Positions 9,901 through 16,990 are shown, counted from the first letter of the stretch. The stretch is 64,000 bases of DNA from UBA1723 sp045641625 (GCA_045641625.1 JAZUHH010000025.1:1-64000), one strand, 5' to 3'. A program made the numbers and translations. Notes: a model not told the origin generated them from the letters alone.

Positions 9901-11504
9901 AGGACAATCTGGTTGACGGCACTTCTCTTCCTTTGACTGGTGAAGTGGGAGCAAAGATGTATTATGCTCGCTATACTAAGGGAGTGTGTAAGGGAGATGC
10001 TTCTACTGTTGTTGTTAAGGTAGAACCTCACTATCAGGACAAGCCTTTGGCTGAGGAACTTCAGAAGTTCTGTCCTAATACAGGTACTTATGACTTGACA
10101 GCAAAGACAACAAACTCTTCTGCTAGACTTAACTGGTACTATGAATTCAGCAATCAGCGAATGGATGGCATCACTATTGACACTGATCAGCCAAATTGGA
10201 CAACTGCAACATATAAGGTTACACAGTCTGTCCTTGACGGATGCGAGAGCGAGCCAGAGATAATCACAGTCCAGCTTAAGAAGTCTGTGGTCGAAAGAGA
10301 CACTTTGATAAAGAATATGTGTCTTGGCGACAAGTTCAGCATTGAGGAATTGTTCGACGAGTTGTCAGTAAGCGAGGTGATAGATGATGTTAGGGATAAC
10401 AAGAACAACATAATCGACCACGTCATAGCGAGCGAAGGAATATACTTTGTTGACGTGCATAACGAGGACGAGTGCAAGGCTCAGTTCAATGTGTCTGTCA
10501 AGACATGGAGTGTTGGAGTTCCTGCCGTAGTGGAACCTAAGGAGCAGTATTGCGCCGGAGATAGAGTCCATGTGAGTGTGGCTGCTCCTAACGAGGTTGA
10601 CTATCGCTGGTACAGCCAGAACGAAGATAAGATCGTAGGATATATTTCCGACATCAATACAGTGGCTGGAACTGAATCCGATTCGTTGTTCCTTACAATG
10701 TCTGTCAAGGGACATCCAGAGTGTCAGAGCGAGGTTAAGTTCGAGATCAATGTTGCTCCTAAGATGGAGTTCGAAATTGTCGGAGATACTGCAATCTGTG
10801 CAGGTAACGAGTTCAACCTTTCCGCTACAAACATAACTAACAAGAGCTGGATGATGTTCGACACTTTGTTCGTTACTGAGACATTTGTATATGCTCCTTC
10901 TAAGAGCGGATATGTTACTGCTTTGGGAATTGACAAATATGGATGTAATACAGAAAAGACAGTTCTTGTGAACGTCTATGAGAGTCCGAAGCCTTCTATC
11001 CTTGTAGGCGATACTGTTGATCATCCAAATTACGATCTTGATCGTGATGACAGGGACATCAGCTTCGAAGCTATTGTCAATGCTGACGAAACTGCCGAGT
11101 TGGTTTATTACTGGGAGGTTGGAGATGGAAACATCTATGACTCGAAGTCATTTACTCACGAGTATGAGTATGGCTTCGTGGATATGATCAAGCCTATACC
11201 TGTCAAGCTTCGTGTGTCGTACGAGTTTGATGAGCACTGTATGGGCAATGCTACTGCAATACTACGCATAAATCCGGACTTTGACGTTCCTAACACTATG
11301 GGTGCAAACGATCACTTTATGCCTAACTACAACTTGCAGATCTTTGACCGTGTGGGTAACTTGATCTACGAGGGTAGAGATGGATGGAAGGGTCAGGATA
11401 TGGATGGACGTGAGGTGTTCGGAGACACATACTTCTATGCAATCACATACTTTATTGACGGTAAGAAGTATGTTAAGAACGGTTACGTCACTTTGGTAAG
11501 ATAA
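945..11504 (+). CDS. Giant secreted multi-domain surface protein with T9SS type B (CHU_C-like) C terminus
   Basis: A 3519-residue protein. Residues 1-20 form a signal peptide (MKKFVIAFILCVCAFVGSHA). Residues ~20-400 form an N-terminal beta-rich module with YASLFWGG and FSGWTLNIVYK motifs. A Gly/Asp-rich linker lies around 617-640. Then come more than twenty Ig/PKD-like modules, many with a Cys near the start of each (CxG, CLG, CQG, CAG patterns), probably disulfide-bonded. Residues 2601-2857 and 2858-~3110 are a recent 257-residue tandem duplication. The last ~70 residues (NLQIFDRVGNLIYEG ... GDTYFYAITY ... YVKNGYVTLVR) match the gliding-motility/CHU_C type B sorting domain, which routes substrates through T9SS to the cell surface. 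The usual FTPNGDG entry motif is shortened to PNTMGANDHFMPN. The PorP/SprF gene follows directly, as for SprB-like adhesins. Adhesin role is inference. Confidence 0.85.
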   Translation: MKKFVIAFILCVCAFVGSHAVHVSSTKEFNGNVGFITVGNTNHKLAGNVVPGAIDRDRSKENGEIVPINVANLFSGTTNNANYAEFVVDIPKEITCEDEIEILYASLFWGGRHDDETSGNESVRIMVTDSVGDKIAGINDSLVRTAAVDVPVNGKNRGVYSCHAEVTNYIKKAVNVNTDDRRYRFYVADLNTFSTEVGGGADIGKFSGWTLNIVYKHKGLPERSIYIFQPNKMGDVSGTEGVEGGEGRTDLFIELELGNNFRVLKDQDISFVSTFLGAYRTEVKDRIVANGDNKGSIKSQDLFVSPGTEGNCFDNTISYSYEFESGSVKSEEAYTRGYDLKAISSNLNSCLDTASRTFNFFVGLLPEVHFFTDAVLMFGQPDIPGVVAQDVSPSNVKPNESFKYSLFVGLHQNTEQLDNINVRIPLTEYVDYVEDVKLKIVDAQGESYYYKLINKMDMSLEWKDREYRILANSVSFTSNSKTTWSKDNKSDRENLFNPALRNAMFETDSLNLVAFLDDPLSVKQRVLKISFDSIRSLGVDDDHAIEIELTLHSKSETDWAYQKNHLLATRELPMLQQSEVTFHTPSDRNSVLQSMDTDNKYNKKGKFDWSKYICDQKGRGGDGAGDGDLDLGGGGNGRCEKSGYTREDAAKGGVFTKDTTHVSINVKPNGEFCPKFTLPDALEFSFCENTEVSAAGIKEILKVRYRADLDSLAKRDSLIWLEAKQAMVYDYIKKYGVTRQEMEGLVNFKSVSATTDRIVNLSSCGASTPVYDRALDSIMNMKIEYSDIFLFYNSPAVGDLYDTPKDSVSLRKLRGDGKSWVFTDSLDLYMYYKSPWDNGACNKFIPVKIRSFKSNAPVVQYGGSTLPAKGDTTIRVCLDSNLDPFKVIKQSATHDIYVAIDGGESMPINVDPVKEFDWILKESELDTKQSGTKKFIVYGKDMDCYTDTLHFSITVSSKKITEVPEIARIEGDELDGTVQMINICKSRKDLDSLTIDLVDPNMDYVAVWTARTDTSLVALGKGNSINVQKDVVGTTYYSVVYANDDCVGDLKDEIRVEILPLPDTLNPDTFAICYNYELTSSDLNEAARRKVLQSGVTLSYYDNLAKAEANDKTDIEDMTVSLNRDIMNGGHTPYYVRVYDSNECYSVPTRNEIKRNQFDMTEPLFPSDVKGILIDSALVCLGAKPKDNLNEYLSEEETAEVADAVKQPKWMWVHSIDDLPTYTPSSTLYNNVLGSYSSYLDGSAAGHDTMYVVRVDSNNCISKPKEFRLHVDSNITTLPYVDDPLMPRTGLSRLDLNYCQYREKYKSGYIPAWGTEPGYVIEWYKVDSLTQVVEDTVVTKSHAEISFDYPDTLLYKVRQSTALGCHGKWLPVRAMIHPAVTLTPEVDLIELCKGADPVEVVVKNKPENKGLSTFFVEDGKENIVDNYLLKLYVNADEATPEDQEPFVNGYVLFKNSTTGCASDSTPIKSRIHELPKKPSSEFLTRNFCLESGNIDLVDLFKVKTVSEDVNYNSNTLVWSSALNREPKVDPTGMLNSTSALSNFLVSVKQYDEETGCEGDTINLRINVDSTFSYVHFDTTLCYGQSMELCLEVAKRIKFKKNSYITSDVDFSVYPLSGKTPSLTPLGKSDKVKSPYERHESKLQRYLVRIWDSESGCEIEDTLNLEFRGLPVVEIKNSIDTCSMAEFVLPIVTERSEDTVEWYREDGSLHNGRNMSLDQSEKPYVVVTDEYACKDTATLKVTIHVNPLKPLVKDTVICQHSGIVNLKMDNNVDPASENTAAKLKLLVYNYDVMEKGKEVDAYVNTDKLDFTTSVQSLKYIVRQENMLTTCFDTAHINVTVRRKYTPEIPDFGPTCKEQEFDMAKYVNNYVSTERASIGIANLSTVTLSYADMDGELSEAQAGAVVRQLDSDTTLYSFKITDNDNVCEVADTFMVIINEIPTAPKIENGQDSVFLCGDGVAPLEVSAKPTNSDATNLDIWWRVNGTDSKSDTYTLGSEVSKATLKSYVKNSKTGCESELSEIVATVIPVMTAKTLDSLILCASEEVNVFEHLKKSFIYTPAYTSRIGYKVMENGMLVNNMNELTKAKKTAHTVNNYEIEMMDTLTGCSAKNTLRVVWEDAVKNSILAKSIACQGDDATLVAAGESRPHTLKWIVDGELVGTEKQLDITSLSATTNVTLVTNISGTECSDTLTHKLTVYDTPEKLEDVSTFRFCQANESHDITLDHSDYEIEWTNARGEVDVTEFYPVSASKDTAFVLQARLINNVPADTVCRSTPIDVNVEVIKHIDVTLADTNVCAPSTYNLMKEVQQPDLSLKVYSISPKVDDSLAVDKSALYTITYEDKWHCQTTATTDVRFISKPDSVIIAKNGFNMCLGSETVVKPVVSAGQYVIEWTNTRDKSKLISDTLAISADKVSASPIMYDVVRVDTIYGCRSVTTPFSYNVMPQISINPYADQHMCDYETLDIDSLSKAIFNNFDDLEVTNKTRKVSDDRTTIIFSAVNPVSTCTAEVSLDVITHQRPMFSVTGNHPACQGDTVVLEAVGDDQYFWGYEGNTSRAAKSFAVSTKENEDVVADLRVKLFAPIDGDNKYCYADTSITVSFAKVPELVGGKLDTAYCQNTLINELPEIVATDPDANVVWYSPADNYAEPYSIRTFEEVAATSGLFDYKFKQTLGICSTKLQTYQIKIQPRIDDVPVLHDTVYCIDADPLLLSKSDYNAPLITSQYKLEWSDVENNIVDGTSLPLTSATGVKTYYARYTKGVCKGQSAPLAVDVEPHYQDKPLADETQQFCPNTGTYDLIAKTTNSSARLNWYSEFNNQRLDNVTIDSELAKWNGTTVKVTQSVLDGCESEPALINVSFFRLPDLVGGDLETTYCQNTLISEMPGIAVTDPDASVVWYSSADNYTEPYVIKSLDEIAANSGEFKYKFKQVLGICSTPLQDYTIKIQPKIEDAPILHDTVYCIDADPLLLSKSDYNNPLISSQYALEWSDVEDNLVDGTSLPLTGEVGAKMYYARYTKGVCKGDASTVVVKVEPHYQDKPLAEELQKFCPNTGTYDLTAKTTNSSARLNWYYEFSNQRMDGITIDTDQPNWTTATYKVTQSVLDGCESEPEIITVQLKKSVVERDTLIKNMCLGDKFSIEELFDELSVSEVIDDVRDNKNNIIDHVIASEGIYFVDVHNEDECKAQFNVSVKTWSVGVPAVVEPKEQYCAGDRVHVSVAAPNEVDYRWYSQNEDKIVGYISDINTVAGTESDSLFLTMSVKGHPECQSEVKFEINVAPKMEFEIVGDTAICAGNEFNLSATNITNKSWMMFDTLFVTETFVYAPSKSGYVTALGIDKYGCNTEKTVLVNVYESPKPSILVGDTVDHPNYDLDRDDRDISFEAIVNADETAELVYYWEVGDGNIYDSKSFTHEYEYGFVDMIKPIPVKLRVSYEFDEHCMGNATAILRINPDFDVPNTMGANDHFMPNYNLQIFDRVGNLIYEGRDGWKGQDMDGREVFGDTYFYAITYFIDGKKYVKNGYVTLVR

Positions 11505-11547
11505 AATGATTGCTCCAGACCAAATGAACATAAAAATAGAAATATCT

Positions 11548-12549
11548 ATGAAGCATCGTTCGATGACTATGGTTTTCAATAGTCTCAGACAAATATATGT
11601 GTTGTTGGTATGCACTCTTTTGAGCTTCAGTTGTGTCGCTCAAGAGGATGTGCTGTTCACCAACAAGCAGTTGCGCATGCCATACTATAATCCAGCTTAC
11701 ATTCCCGAACTGCTCGAAGCTACTATAACTGTAGGAGGCAGAAACCAGTGGACAGGAATTGAAGGTGCTCCAAAGACGATTATGGTTTCTGGAAAATACT
11801 TCTTTGTGGGAGCTCATTCCCAGGTTTCTTTGTCCTATATGGCAGACAAGATCGGTTATCAGTACACACTTCAGCCGAAGCTCCAGTATGCATTTATGGT
11901 TCCTTTCGCAGATGACTGCTACTTGAATCTCGGAGTCGGTGGAGGATTTGTCAAGAGAGGCTATCATCCGGAGATGATTGACCCTGTAAATACTGTAAAC
12001 GATGCCACTATTGAAGATAACTTGGTGGAAAGCAGACAGCCCGACGCTGAAGCGGGTTTCGAGCTTCTTATCCAGAACTTCGAGTTAGGAGCTTCTGTAA
12101 ACCATTTGATAAAGGGAAATAGCGAGCGTCCGATGACAAAGTTTTATTCCGCCTATGCCAATTATCTTTTCCAGACAAAGGAGTGGTGGAGACTGACAGC
12201 TTCGTATTCGCTTTATAATTACCACGAGATGAACTATGGCCAAAGATGGAAGCATCAGTTGAGCGTATATTTCCAGTATTTGTGGGATTATGAGGCTAAG
12301 CCAAAGGATTTGGTGTATCTTGGTCTTGCTTTCAGACCGACACTTGAAGGCAGCGTTATGGGAGGAATAAACCTGTTCTCGTTCTTGAACGTGTTCTACT
12401 CGTATGACTGTTTCTTCGGTAACTTGAGATATACAAGCAAGGGAACACACGAGATAGGTCTTGAGTTCAAGATTCCTCACAAGTTCAAGGGCTGCTACGC
12501 AAACTATGGAAAGAGCCACAAGTACACTCGCTATACAAGAATCAAGTAA
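11548..12549 (+). CDS. PorP/SprF family type IX secretion outer-membrane protein
   Basis: Family members are outer-membrane beta-barrels that pair with T9SS type B substrates and help retain them at the surface. Visible features are a hydrophobic signal segment (IYVLLVCTLLSFSCVAQ), the typical post-signal stretch MPYYNPAYIPE, many alternating aromatic strands, and the terminal region THEIGLEFKIP. The frame is open from an ATG at 11506, two bases after the upstream stop. I prefer the ATG at 11548 (MKHRSMTMVF) because it gives a normal-length signal peptide; starting at 11506 would add 14 residues. Position right behind the giant type B protein strongly supports a dedicated substrate-partner pair, probably one transcript. 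Confidence 0.85.
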   Translation: MKHRSMTMVFNSLRQIYVLLVCTLLSFSCVAQEDVLFTNKQLRMPYYNPAYIPELLEATITVGGRNQWTGIEGAPKTIMVSGKYFFVGAHSQVSLSYMADKIGYQYTLQPKLQYAFMVPFADDCYLNLGVGGGFVKRGYHPEMIDPVNTVNDATIEDNLVESRQPDAEAGFELLIQNFELGASVNHLIKGNSERPMTKFYSAYANYLFQTKEWWRLTASYSLYNYHEMNYGQRWKHQLSVYFQYLWDYEAKPKDLVYLGLAFRPTLEGSVMGGINLFSFLNVFYSYDCFFGNLRYTSKGTHEIGLEFKIPHKFKGCYANYGKSHKYTRYTRIK

Positions 12550-12604
12550 AGAGGCATATAAGCGTTAAGTTTTATGCTTTATAGCATATTTTGCCTCTTT
12601 TTGA
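12548..12604 (+). terminator. Terminator after the giant protein/PorP pair
   Basis: AAAGAGGCA at 12548-12556 pairs with TGCCTCTTT at 12592-12600, with an inner pairing of ATA..GC and GC..TAT, followed by T-rich sequence. Confidence 0.7.
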
Positions 12605-12664
12605 GAATTCTTTTTGACAAACAACCGCAGATTATTGAAAATTTTTGTAAAATCAGCCGAAAAA

Positions 12665-12696
12665 TTTGGTAGCTTTTACAAATTCTCCCAATTTTG
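12665..12696 (+). promoter_or_regulatory. Promoter for the BspA-type lipoprotein
   Basis: TTTG at 12665-12668, a 20-nt spacer, then CAATTTTG at 12689-12696 (one mismatch from TAnnTTTG). The leader to the ATG at 12835 would be about 135 nt. Confidence 0.45.
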
Positions 12697-12834
12697 CATT
12701 CGGTTACTGAAAGTATCCATAAAATTTTAACTATACTAATAACGGTTCTGTGTGAATACTTTATTTACGGGACCTTTGGTTTATTCTGCAAAGCAATTAT
12801 TAAATTTATTTAGAATACTAACTTTAACTATAAG

Positions 12835-13659
12835 ATGAAGAAGTTTTTTAATTTTGCGGTTATCTTTACTGCCCTTTTGTTTGGCTCCACATTCTTGTCT
12901 TGCTCAAAGGATGACGACGATGATTCTGAAGGCAAGAAAGATCAGCAATCAGATATAAATACTAGTGAGTCCGACTTCAAGTTCTTTATCTTGTCCGAGA
13001 ACGAGATAGAGGTGACAGGACTTAACATAAGCTCTTCTTCATTCGTTGAGTCTGCGCTTTATGAAGTGCCAGAGATTATTACAGTAAAGGGTAAGGAATA
13101 TACTGTGACAAGTATCGGAGATAGGGCTTTTGCCGGAATGCCAAGAATAAAGAGAATTACGCTTCCAAAGACAATAACAAATATCGGTTCGATGGCGTTC
13201 TCTGGCTGTTCTGAAGTAGAGAGCATTAACACATACGACGGACTTGTTACAATCGGTCCAGGCGCATTTCAGGGATGCTTAAAGCTTAAGAACATCTATA
13301 TTCCTGAAAGTGTGGTTACTATCGGCCTTTATGCTTTCTCAGGTTGCAAGAGTTTGGAGACAGTTACAGTGCCAAAGAATCTTAAGAAGATAGATAATGC
13401 TTTGTTCAGAAGTTGCGAGAAGTTGACTTCAGTCACTATCCCTAAGAATGTTGAGTCAATAGGTGCAGAGGCTTTCTTGGGCTGTTCTTCGCTTACAAAT
13501 GTTACTATTCCCGAGAGTGTTAAGACTATTGGAAACAGAGCGTTCTTGGAGTGTTATAAGCTTAATGTGGAGGTTGAGAATACAATGGGCAACGTTGTTT
13601 TGGGTGACAGCGTGTTCGTTGACTGCCTATCTCTTTTATATACTGGTTCTAACGAATAG
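12835..13659 (+). CDS. BspA-type leucine-rich repeat lipoprotein
   Basis: A 274-residue protein with a lipoprotein signal (FGSTFLSC; lipidated Cys about residue 23) and then an acidic Asp-rich tether (KDDDDDSEGKKD). From about residue 80 it consists of five or six LRR_5 (BspA-like) repeats with the recurrent pattern SIGDRAFAGM, ITLPKTITNIGSMAFSGC, ESVVTIGLYAFSGC and NVESIGAEAFLGC. BspA-type repeats occur in Bacteroidales surface proteins that bind host or matrix ligands, but the ligand here is unknown. It sits alone between its own promoter and a strong terminator. Surface exposure follows from the lipobox and the acidic residues after Cys, a lipoprotein export signal in this phylum. Confidence 0.88.
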   Translation: MKKFFNFAVIFTALLFGSTFLSCSKDDDDDSEGKKDQQSDINTSESDFKFFILSENEIEVTGLNISSSSFVESALYEVPEIITVKGKEYTVTSIGDRAFAGMPRIKRITLPKTITNIGSMAFSGCSEVESINTYDGLVTIGPGAFQGCLKLKNIYIPESVVTIGLYAFSGCKSLETVTVPKNLKKIDNALFRSCEKLTSVTIPKNVESIGAEAFLGCSSLTNVTIPESVKTIGNRAFLECYKLNVEVENTMGNVVLGDSVFVDCLSLLYTGSNE

Positions 13660-13714
13660 TATTGATGCTTTGGGTTTAGTCTCAGTCTGCCCAAGTAGTC
13701 ATTTTGTATAGACT

Positions 13715-13751
13715 AAAAGGAATATGTTCCGGCATATTCCTTTTCTTTTTT
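13715..13751 (+). terminator. Terminator after the LRR lipoprotein
   Basis: AAAAGGAATATG (13715-13726) pairs with CATATTCCTTTT (13733-13744) over a 6-nt loop, followed by CTTTTTTC. Confidence 0.85.
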
Positions 13752-13863
13752 CATTTTGCTAAAACAGAGGCAAAAAATAGGTTTTTGTCACAATTTTCCC
13801 GATATTTGTACCGCTTTTGTAAAGTATATAGTTTTTGAAACTTATTATTCTATTATTCCAAAC

Positions 13864-14682
13864 ATGAAGAAAATCTTTGTAACAGTTTCTTGTATGGCTG
13901 TCTTTTGCGAGGCTTCGTATTCTGTCTCGTACATAAAGATAGAAAGAGAGAAAGGGGAAGCCGTAAACTATGAGGTTGACGATATCAGTCAAATCTATTT
14001 TGAAGATCCTGATACAGTGAAAGTTGTGTGGCCCAAGGTTGCCGTTGACGGAGAATTTGATGGCTATTCCTTCGTTGATTTAGGCTTGCCAAGTGGAACT
14101 CTATGGGCAACATACAATGTCGGAGCAACCGAACCCAAGGAGTTTGGCAACTATTATGCGTGGGGAGAGACTGAGCCCAAGGACTTTTATTGGTGGGAGA
14201 CCTATAAATGGTGCGATTACGAGGAAGAGGAAAGATACACTCAGCTAAAGTATGTCATTTCGGACAAGAACGGAGTGGTTGACAGTTTGATGACTCTGCT
14301 TCCCGAAGATGATGCGGCTACCGTAAACTGGGGAGATTCGTGGCGTATGCCAACAAGCGAAGAATTGTATGAACTCCAGAATTCCTGTGTTTGGAAATGG
14401 GAAAGTCGAGATGGTGTAGGCGGCAAAATAGGGAAGAGCAAATACAATGGCAAGCGAATTTTCTTGCCTTCAGCCGGCTACAAGGAGTACTCGTATATTG
14501 AACGTGGTGATGGAGAAGCTCGTTATTGGTCTTCTACCCGTAATGATAGTGATTACGGATTCACTGCCAAAGCATTTAATTTTTATGACGGAAGAGTGGT
14601 CATTTACGAGGATTGCTGCATGCATCCTTCTACGCATGACGTATATATTGGTAACTCGGTGAGAGCAGTAGTAAACAAGTAG
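13864..14682 (+). CDS. Secreted FISUMP-domain protein
   Basis: A 272-residue protein. The frame is open from 13756, but the signal peptide begins at the ATG at 13864 (MKKIFVTVSCMAVFCEA), so I place the start there. After a short N-terminal region that mentions a regulatory-like DISQIYFED strand, the FISUMP-like domain starts near residue 72 with YSFVDLGLPSGTLWATYNVG, followed by GNYYAWGET, LLPEDDAATVNWG, WRMPTSEELYEL, IFLPSAGY, RYWSST and a final NSVRAVVNK. The whole signature set is kept. Role unknown; predicted to be exported by Sec and possibly surface-displayed. The paralogue at 14713 follows after 30 nt, so the two are probably co-transcribed and arose by duplication. Confidence 0.85.
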   Translation: MKKIFVTVSCMAVFCEASYSVSYIKIEREKGEAVNYEVDDISQIYFEDPDTVKVVWPKVAVDGEFDGYSFVDLGLPSGTLWATYNVGATEPKEFGNYYAWGETEPKDFYWWETYKWCDYEEEERYTQLKYVISDKNGVVDSLMTLLPEDDAATVNWGDSWRMPTSEELYELQNSCVWKWESRDGVGGKIGKSKYNGKRIFLPSAGYKEYSYIERGDGEARYWSSTRNDSDYGFTAKAFNFYDGRVVIYEDCCMHPSTHDVYIGNSVRAVVNK

Positions 14683-14712
14683 TTTGTCTAACGCAAGGAA
14701 AAAGGAAATAAA

Positions 14713-15546
14713 ATGAAGAAAAATATACTGTCCATATTCACGTTGATATGTTTCGGACTCCCGTTGAGTGCAGAGACACTGATGTATGTCCAGAAAAAGG
14801 ACGGCTCGGTCAAAGGATATCCTATTTCAGAAGTTACTCAAGTCCTTTTTGAGGAGGATGATCGTCTGGTGGTTGATACATCTGACTGGAAAGTGTCTGT
14901 GTCGGGAATCACTGGCAAACAATGCTATGTGGATTTGGGGTTGCCGAACGGAACTTTGTGGGCCACATGTAATGTCGGAGCCAAAAAGCCTCAGGATTTT
15001 GGCTATTTCTATTCTTGGGGAGAGACTTTGCCTAAATCCTCGTATTCTTGGGAGACATACAAATGGAGTGAGGAAGATACTGATTATCTGACAAAGTATT
15101 GTTTGTCCGAGTCAAAAGGTGTCGTAGATAGTTTGGTGACTTTGCTCCCCGAAGATGACGCCGCCACAGTAAACTGGGGAAGCGAATGGAGAATGCCGAC
15201 GTATGACGAAGTAGTTGAACTGATAGATGGCTGTGACTGGAATTGGGTTGAGTCATACATGAACGTTAAAGGCAAAGGTTTTGTCGGCAAGAGTAAAGCC
15301 AATGGCAACGTTATTTTTCTGCCCGCGGCTGGATATTATGTGGAGTCAAGACATGAATGCTTTGTTGACAGAGACAGGTGGGAAAACGGAATACAAGGTA
15401 ATTATTGGTCTTCCACTCTCCTTCCCGAGTCTAGTGATCGAAATCTGGCATTCTTTTTCTATTCATACATTCTGGATGAAGTCAATATCCTGCACAGTAT
15501 TCGATATGTGGGAAATAGTGTGAGAGCTGTTGTGAACAACAAATGA
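14713..15546 (+). CDS. Secreted FISUMP-domain protein, paralogue of the upstream gene
   Basis: A 277-residue protein with signal peptide MKKNILSIFTLICFGLPLSA and then a short ~60-residue N-terminal module (TLMYVQKKDGSVKGYPIS, EVTQVLFEEDD), which is the same kind of strand pair found in other FISUMP proteins of this window. The FISUMP-like domain spans about residue 72 to the end: CYVDLGLPNGTLWATCNVG, FYSWGET, LLPEDDAATVNWGSEWRMP, VIFLPAAGYY, NYWSSTL and NSVRAVVNNK. It lies 30 nt after its paralogue with an A/G-rich leader (AAGGAAAAAGGAAAT) that may help translation, and is closed by a strong terminator. Confidence 0.87.
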   Translation: MKKNILSIFTLICFGLPLSAETLMYVQKKDGSVKGYPISEVTQVLFEEDDRLVVDTSDWKVSVSGITGKQCYVDLGLPNGTLWATCNVGAKKPQDFGYFYSWGETLPKSSYSWETYKWSEEDTDYLTKYCLSESKGVVDSLVTLLPEDDAATVNWGSEWRMPTYDEVVELIDGCDWNWVESYMNVKGKGFVGKSKANGNVIFLPAAGYYVESRHECFVDRDRWENGIQGNYWSSTLLPESSDRNLAFFFYSYILDEVNILHSIRYVGNSVRAVVNNK

Positions 15547-15550
15547 GGAA

Positions 15551-15596
15551 AGAAGAGGGCATTCCAAATAGATATGCCTTCTTCTTTTTTTTTTTG
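15551..15596 (+). terminator. Terminator after the FISUMP gene pair
   Basis: AGAAGAGGGCAT (15551-15562) pairs with ATGCCTTCTTCT (15574-15585) with one G-U pair, followed by a run of about eleven T. Confidence 0.88.
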
Positions 15597-15694
15597 ATAT
15601 GGACTAAAAAGGACCAAGCTATATAGTTTTTTTTCCCTTTCTTTGCATATGCATTAAGGTATGCAATCTAATAAAAAGGAAAAGAAGTAATATT

Positions 15695-16492
15695 ATGGGA
15701 AATTTAAGTGGACAATTAAAGCCTGAAGATCAAGTTACAAAAGTTATACTAGATGCTTCGTCAAATGGGAAAGAATCGGAACATGGTATAGAAGACCAAG
15801 TAAAAGACTCTAAATCTTCGATGGGAAAAATGAAGGAAGAGGTTGTGTCTGTAGTTTCATTAAAGTTCAAAGAAGTTTGGAAATTTGTCAAGGACTTAGG
15901 ATTATCAGGTTTTGCTATTATTGGGAAATCTATTTTAATGAGTGTTTTGATTTCTGTGGCGTTTGTCTTATGCATGATATGTTGGGGCCCATTATCAGTA
16001 TTGAAGATTTTGCTGTTGGTGTTGGCAACTTTAGTGTTGGTTGTTTCAGGTGTTGTGTTTTTTGTTGCGTGGAATACTTCGAGATTTATAGATAAGATGG
16101 CTGCGCCAGTTTTGAATACATGTTCTAATTTCTTGTCTCAAAAATTAAACGCATCAGATATTCTGAACATGGAAAAAGTGTTTGATTCATCCAAAAATTA
16201 TGTGATAGAAAAAGCTCCTATATTATCACCGTTGTTGGCTTCTGTGTCATACGCCTCATTTGAAAAAACACTTATGAAGTCGAGTAAGGTTAAAAATTAT
16301 TCCAAGATTGCAAATAATTTAGTTGGTGGAAAAATAAATGATGTCAACAACCTATTTGACAGTGTCAATAGTATTGTTTCGAGGATATCAGTAGTTTGGC
16401 AAAAGCCGTTAGGTATTATGATGAAAAAGTCCGTTTTCTTTTCATTACTTGCAGTAGTTGTCACTTTGGTGATGCAGATTGTCGTATTCTAA
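15695..16492 (+). CDS. Unrecognised membrane protein with three hydrophobic segments
   Basis: A 265-residue protein that I do not recognise. Residues 1-65 are hydrophilic and charged. Residues ~76-100 and ~105-125 form two adjacent transmembrane segments (ILMSVLISVAFVLCMICW; ILLLVLATLVLVVSGVVFF). The middle (130-240) is soluble, Ser/Lys/Asn-rich with KLNASDILNMEKVFDSSKN. A C-terminal hydrophobic helix (SLLAVVVTLVMQIVVF) ends at the last residue. There is no signal peptide. Codon use is more AT-rich than in neighbouring genes, and the gene stands alone after a terminator with no operon partner, which may indicate acquisition by transfer. No function is proposed. Confidence 0.7.
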   Translation: MGNLSGQLKPEDQVTKVILDASSNGKESEHGIEDQVKDSKSSMGKMKEEVVSVVSLKFKEVWKFVKDLGLSGFAIIGKSILMSVLISVAFVLCMICWGPLSVLKILLLVLATLVLVVSGVVFFVAWNTSRFIDKMAAPVLNTCSNFLSQKLNASDILNMEKVFDSSKNYVIEKAPILSPLLASVSYASFEKTLMKSSKVKNYSKIANNLVGGKINDVNNLFDSVNSIVSRISVVWQKPLGIMMKKSVFFSLLAVVVTLVMQIVVF

Positions 16493-16990
16493 AATCAAAA
16501 AACGTAAGATTAAAGATTGTATATTATAACTTTATTCTTTTGATACACATTTTTCTTTCTTTAATCCCGCTTTTTTCAGTAAAATGACAATGGATCAGGG
16601 AAGAATGTTTGTCAGTTCCCCTTCCGATCATATTTGGGGGAAATCACAAAAGTGTTTTTTGATGTCTGAGTTTCCATGCCGATATAAGTCATGTGCCCGA
16701 AGTCGAGATAATTATAACTTGCTCGACTAGCAATATGTTTTTTTGGGGAGTGATTCAGTTTTGGACTGAATTTCAGTTTGATTTTGTGTTCCACAATATC
16801 CCATGTATTAAAATACTTTTTGTTTCCAGCAATAAAATGTGTTTGAGATCGAAAATTCTGCTCTAAAGCAAATTTGTTATGTCTTTGTAGCAATAAAATG
16901 ATAAAAATCTTGCCATATATATGCGCTATTTCTTTTCTTTGTTGCATCTTTGCAGGGGAATTCTGATCTATAGATTTAAAAAGTGATATT
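16493..16990. other. AT-rich intergenic stretch with a doubtful minus-strand ORF
   Basis: About 500 bases without a convincing gene. A 111-codon minus-strand ORF (16947 to 16612) ends in a plausible-looking segment (YNYLDFGHMTYIGMETQ), but its start lies inside the putative promoter of the plus-strand gene at 16991 and no signal peptide, domain or terminator supports it. A small perfect hairpin TTGCT-CGACT-AGCAA lies near 16720. The stretch may be a decayed gene. Confidence 0.3.

Noticed and set aside
10365..11024. Minus-strand ORF of 219 codons inside the giant gene
   Set aside because: Shadow of the strongly coding plus strand; no domain, promoter or terminator of its own.
16612..16947. 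Minus-strand 111-codon ORF
   Set aside because: Plausible-looking C terminus, but the start overlaps the promoter of the plus-strand small gene and no other support is visible; kept only as a doubtful note.
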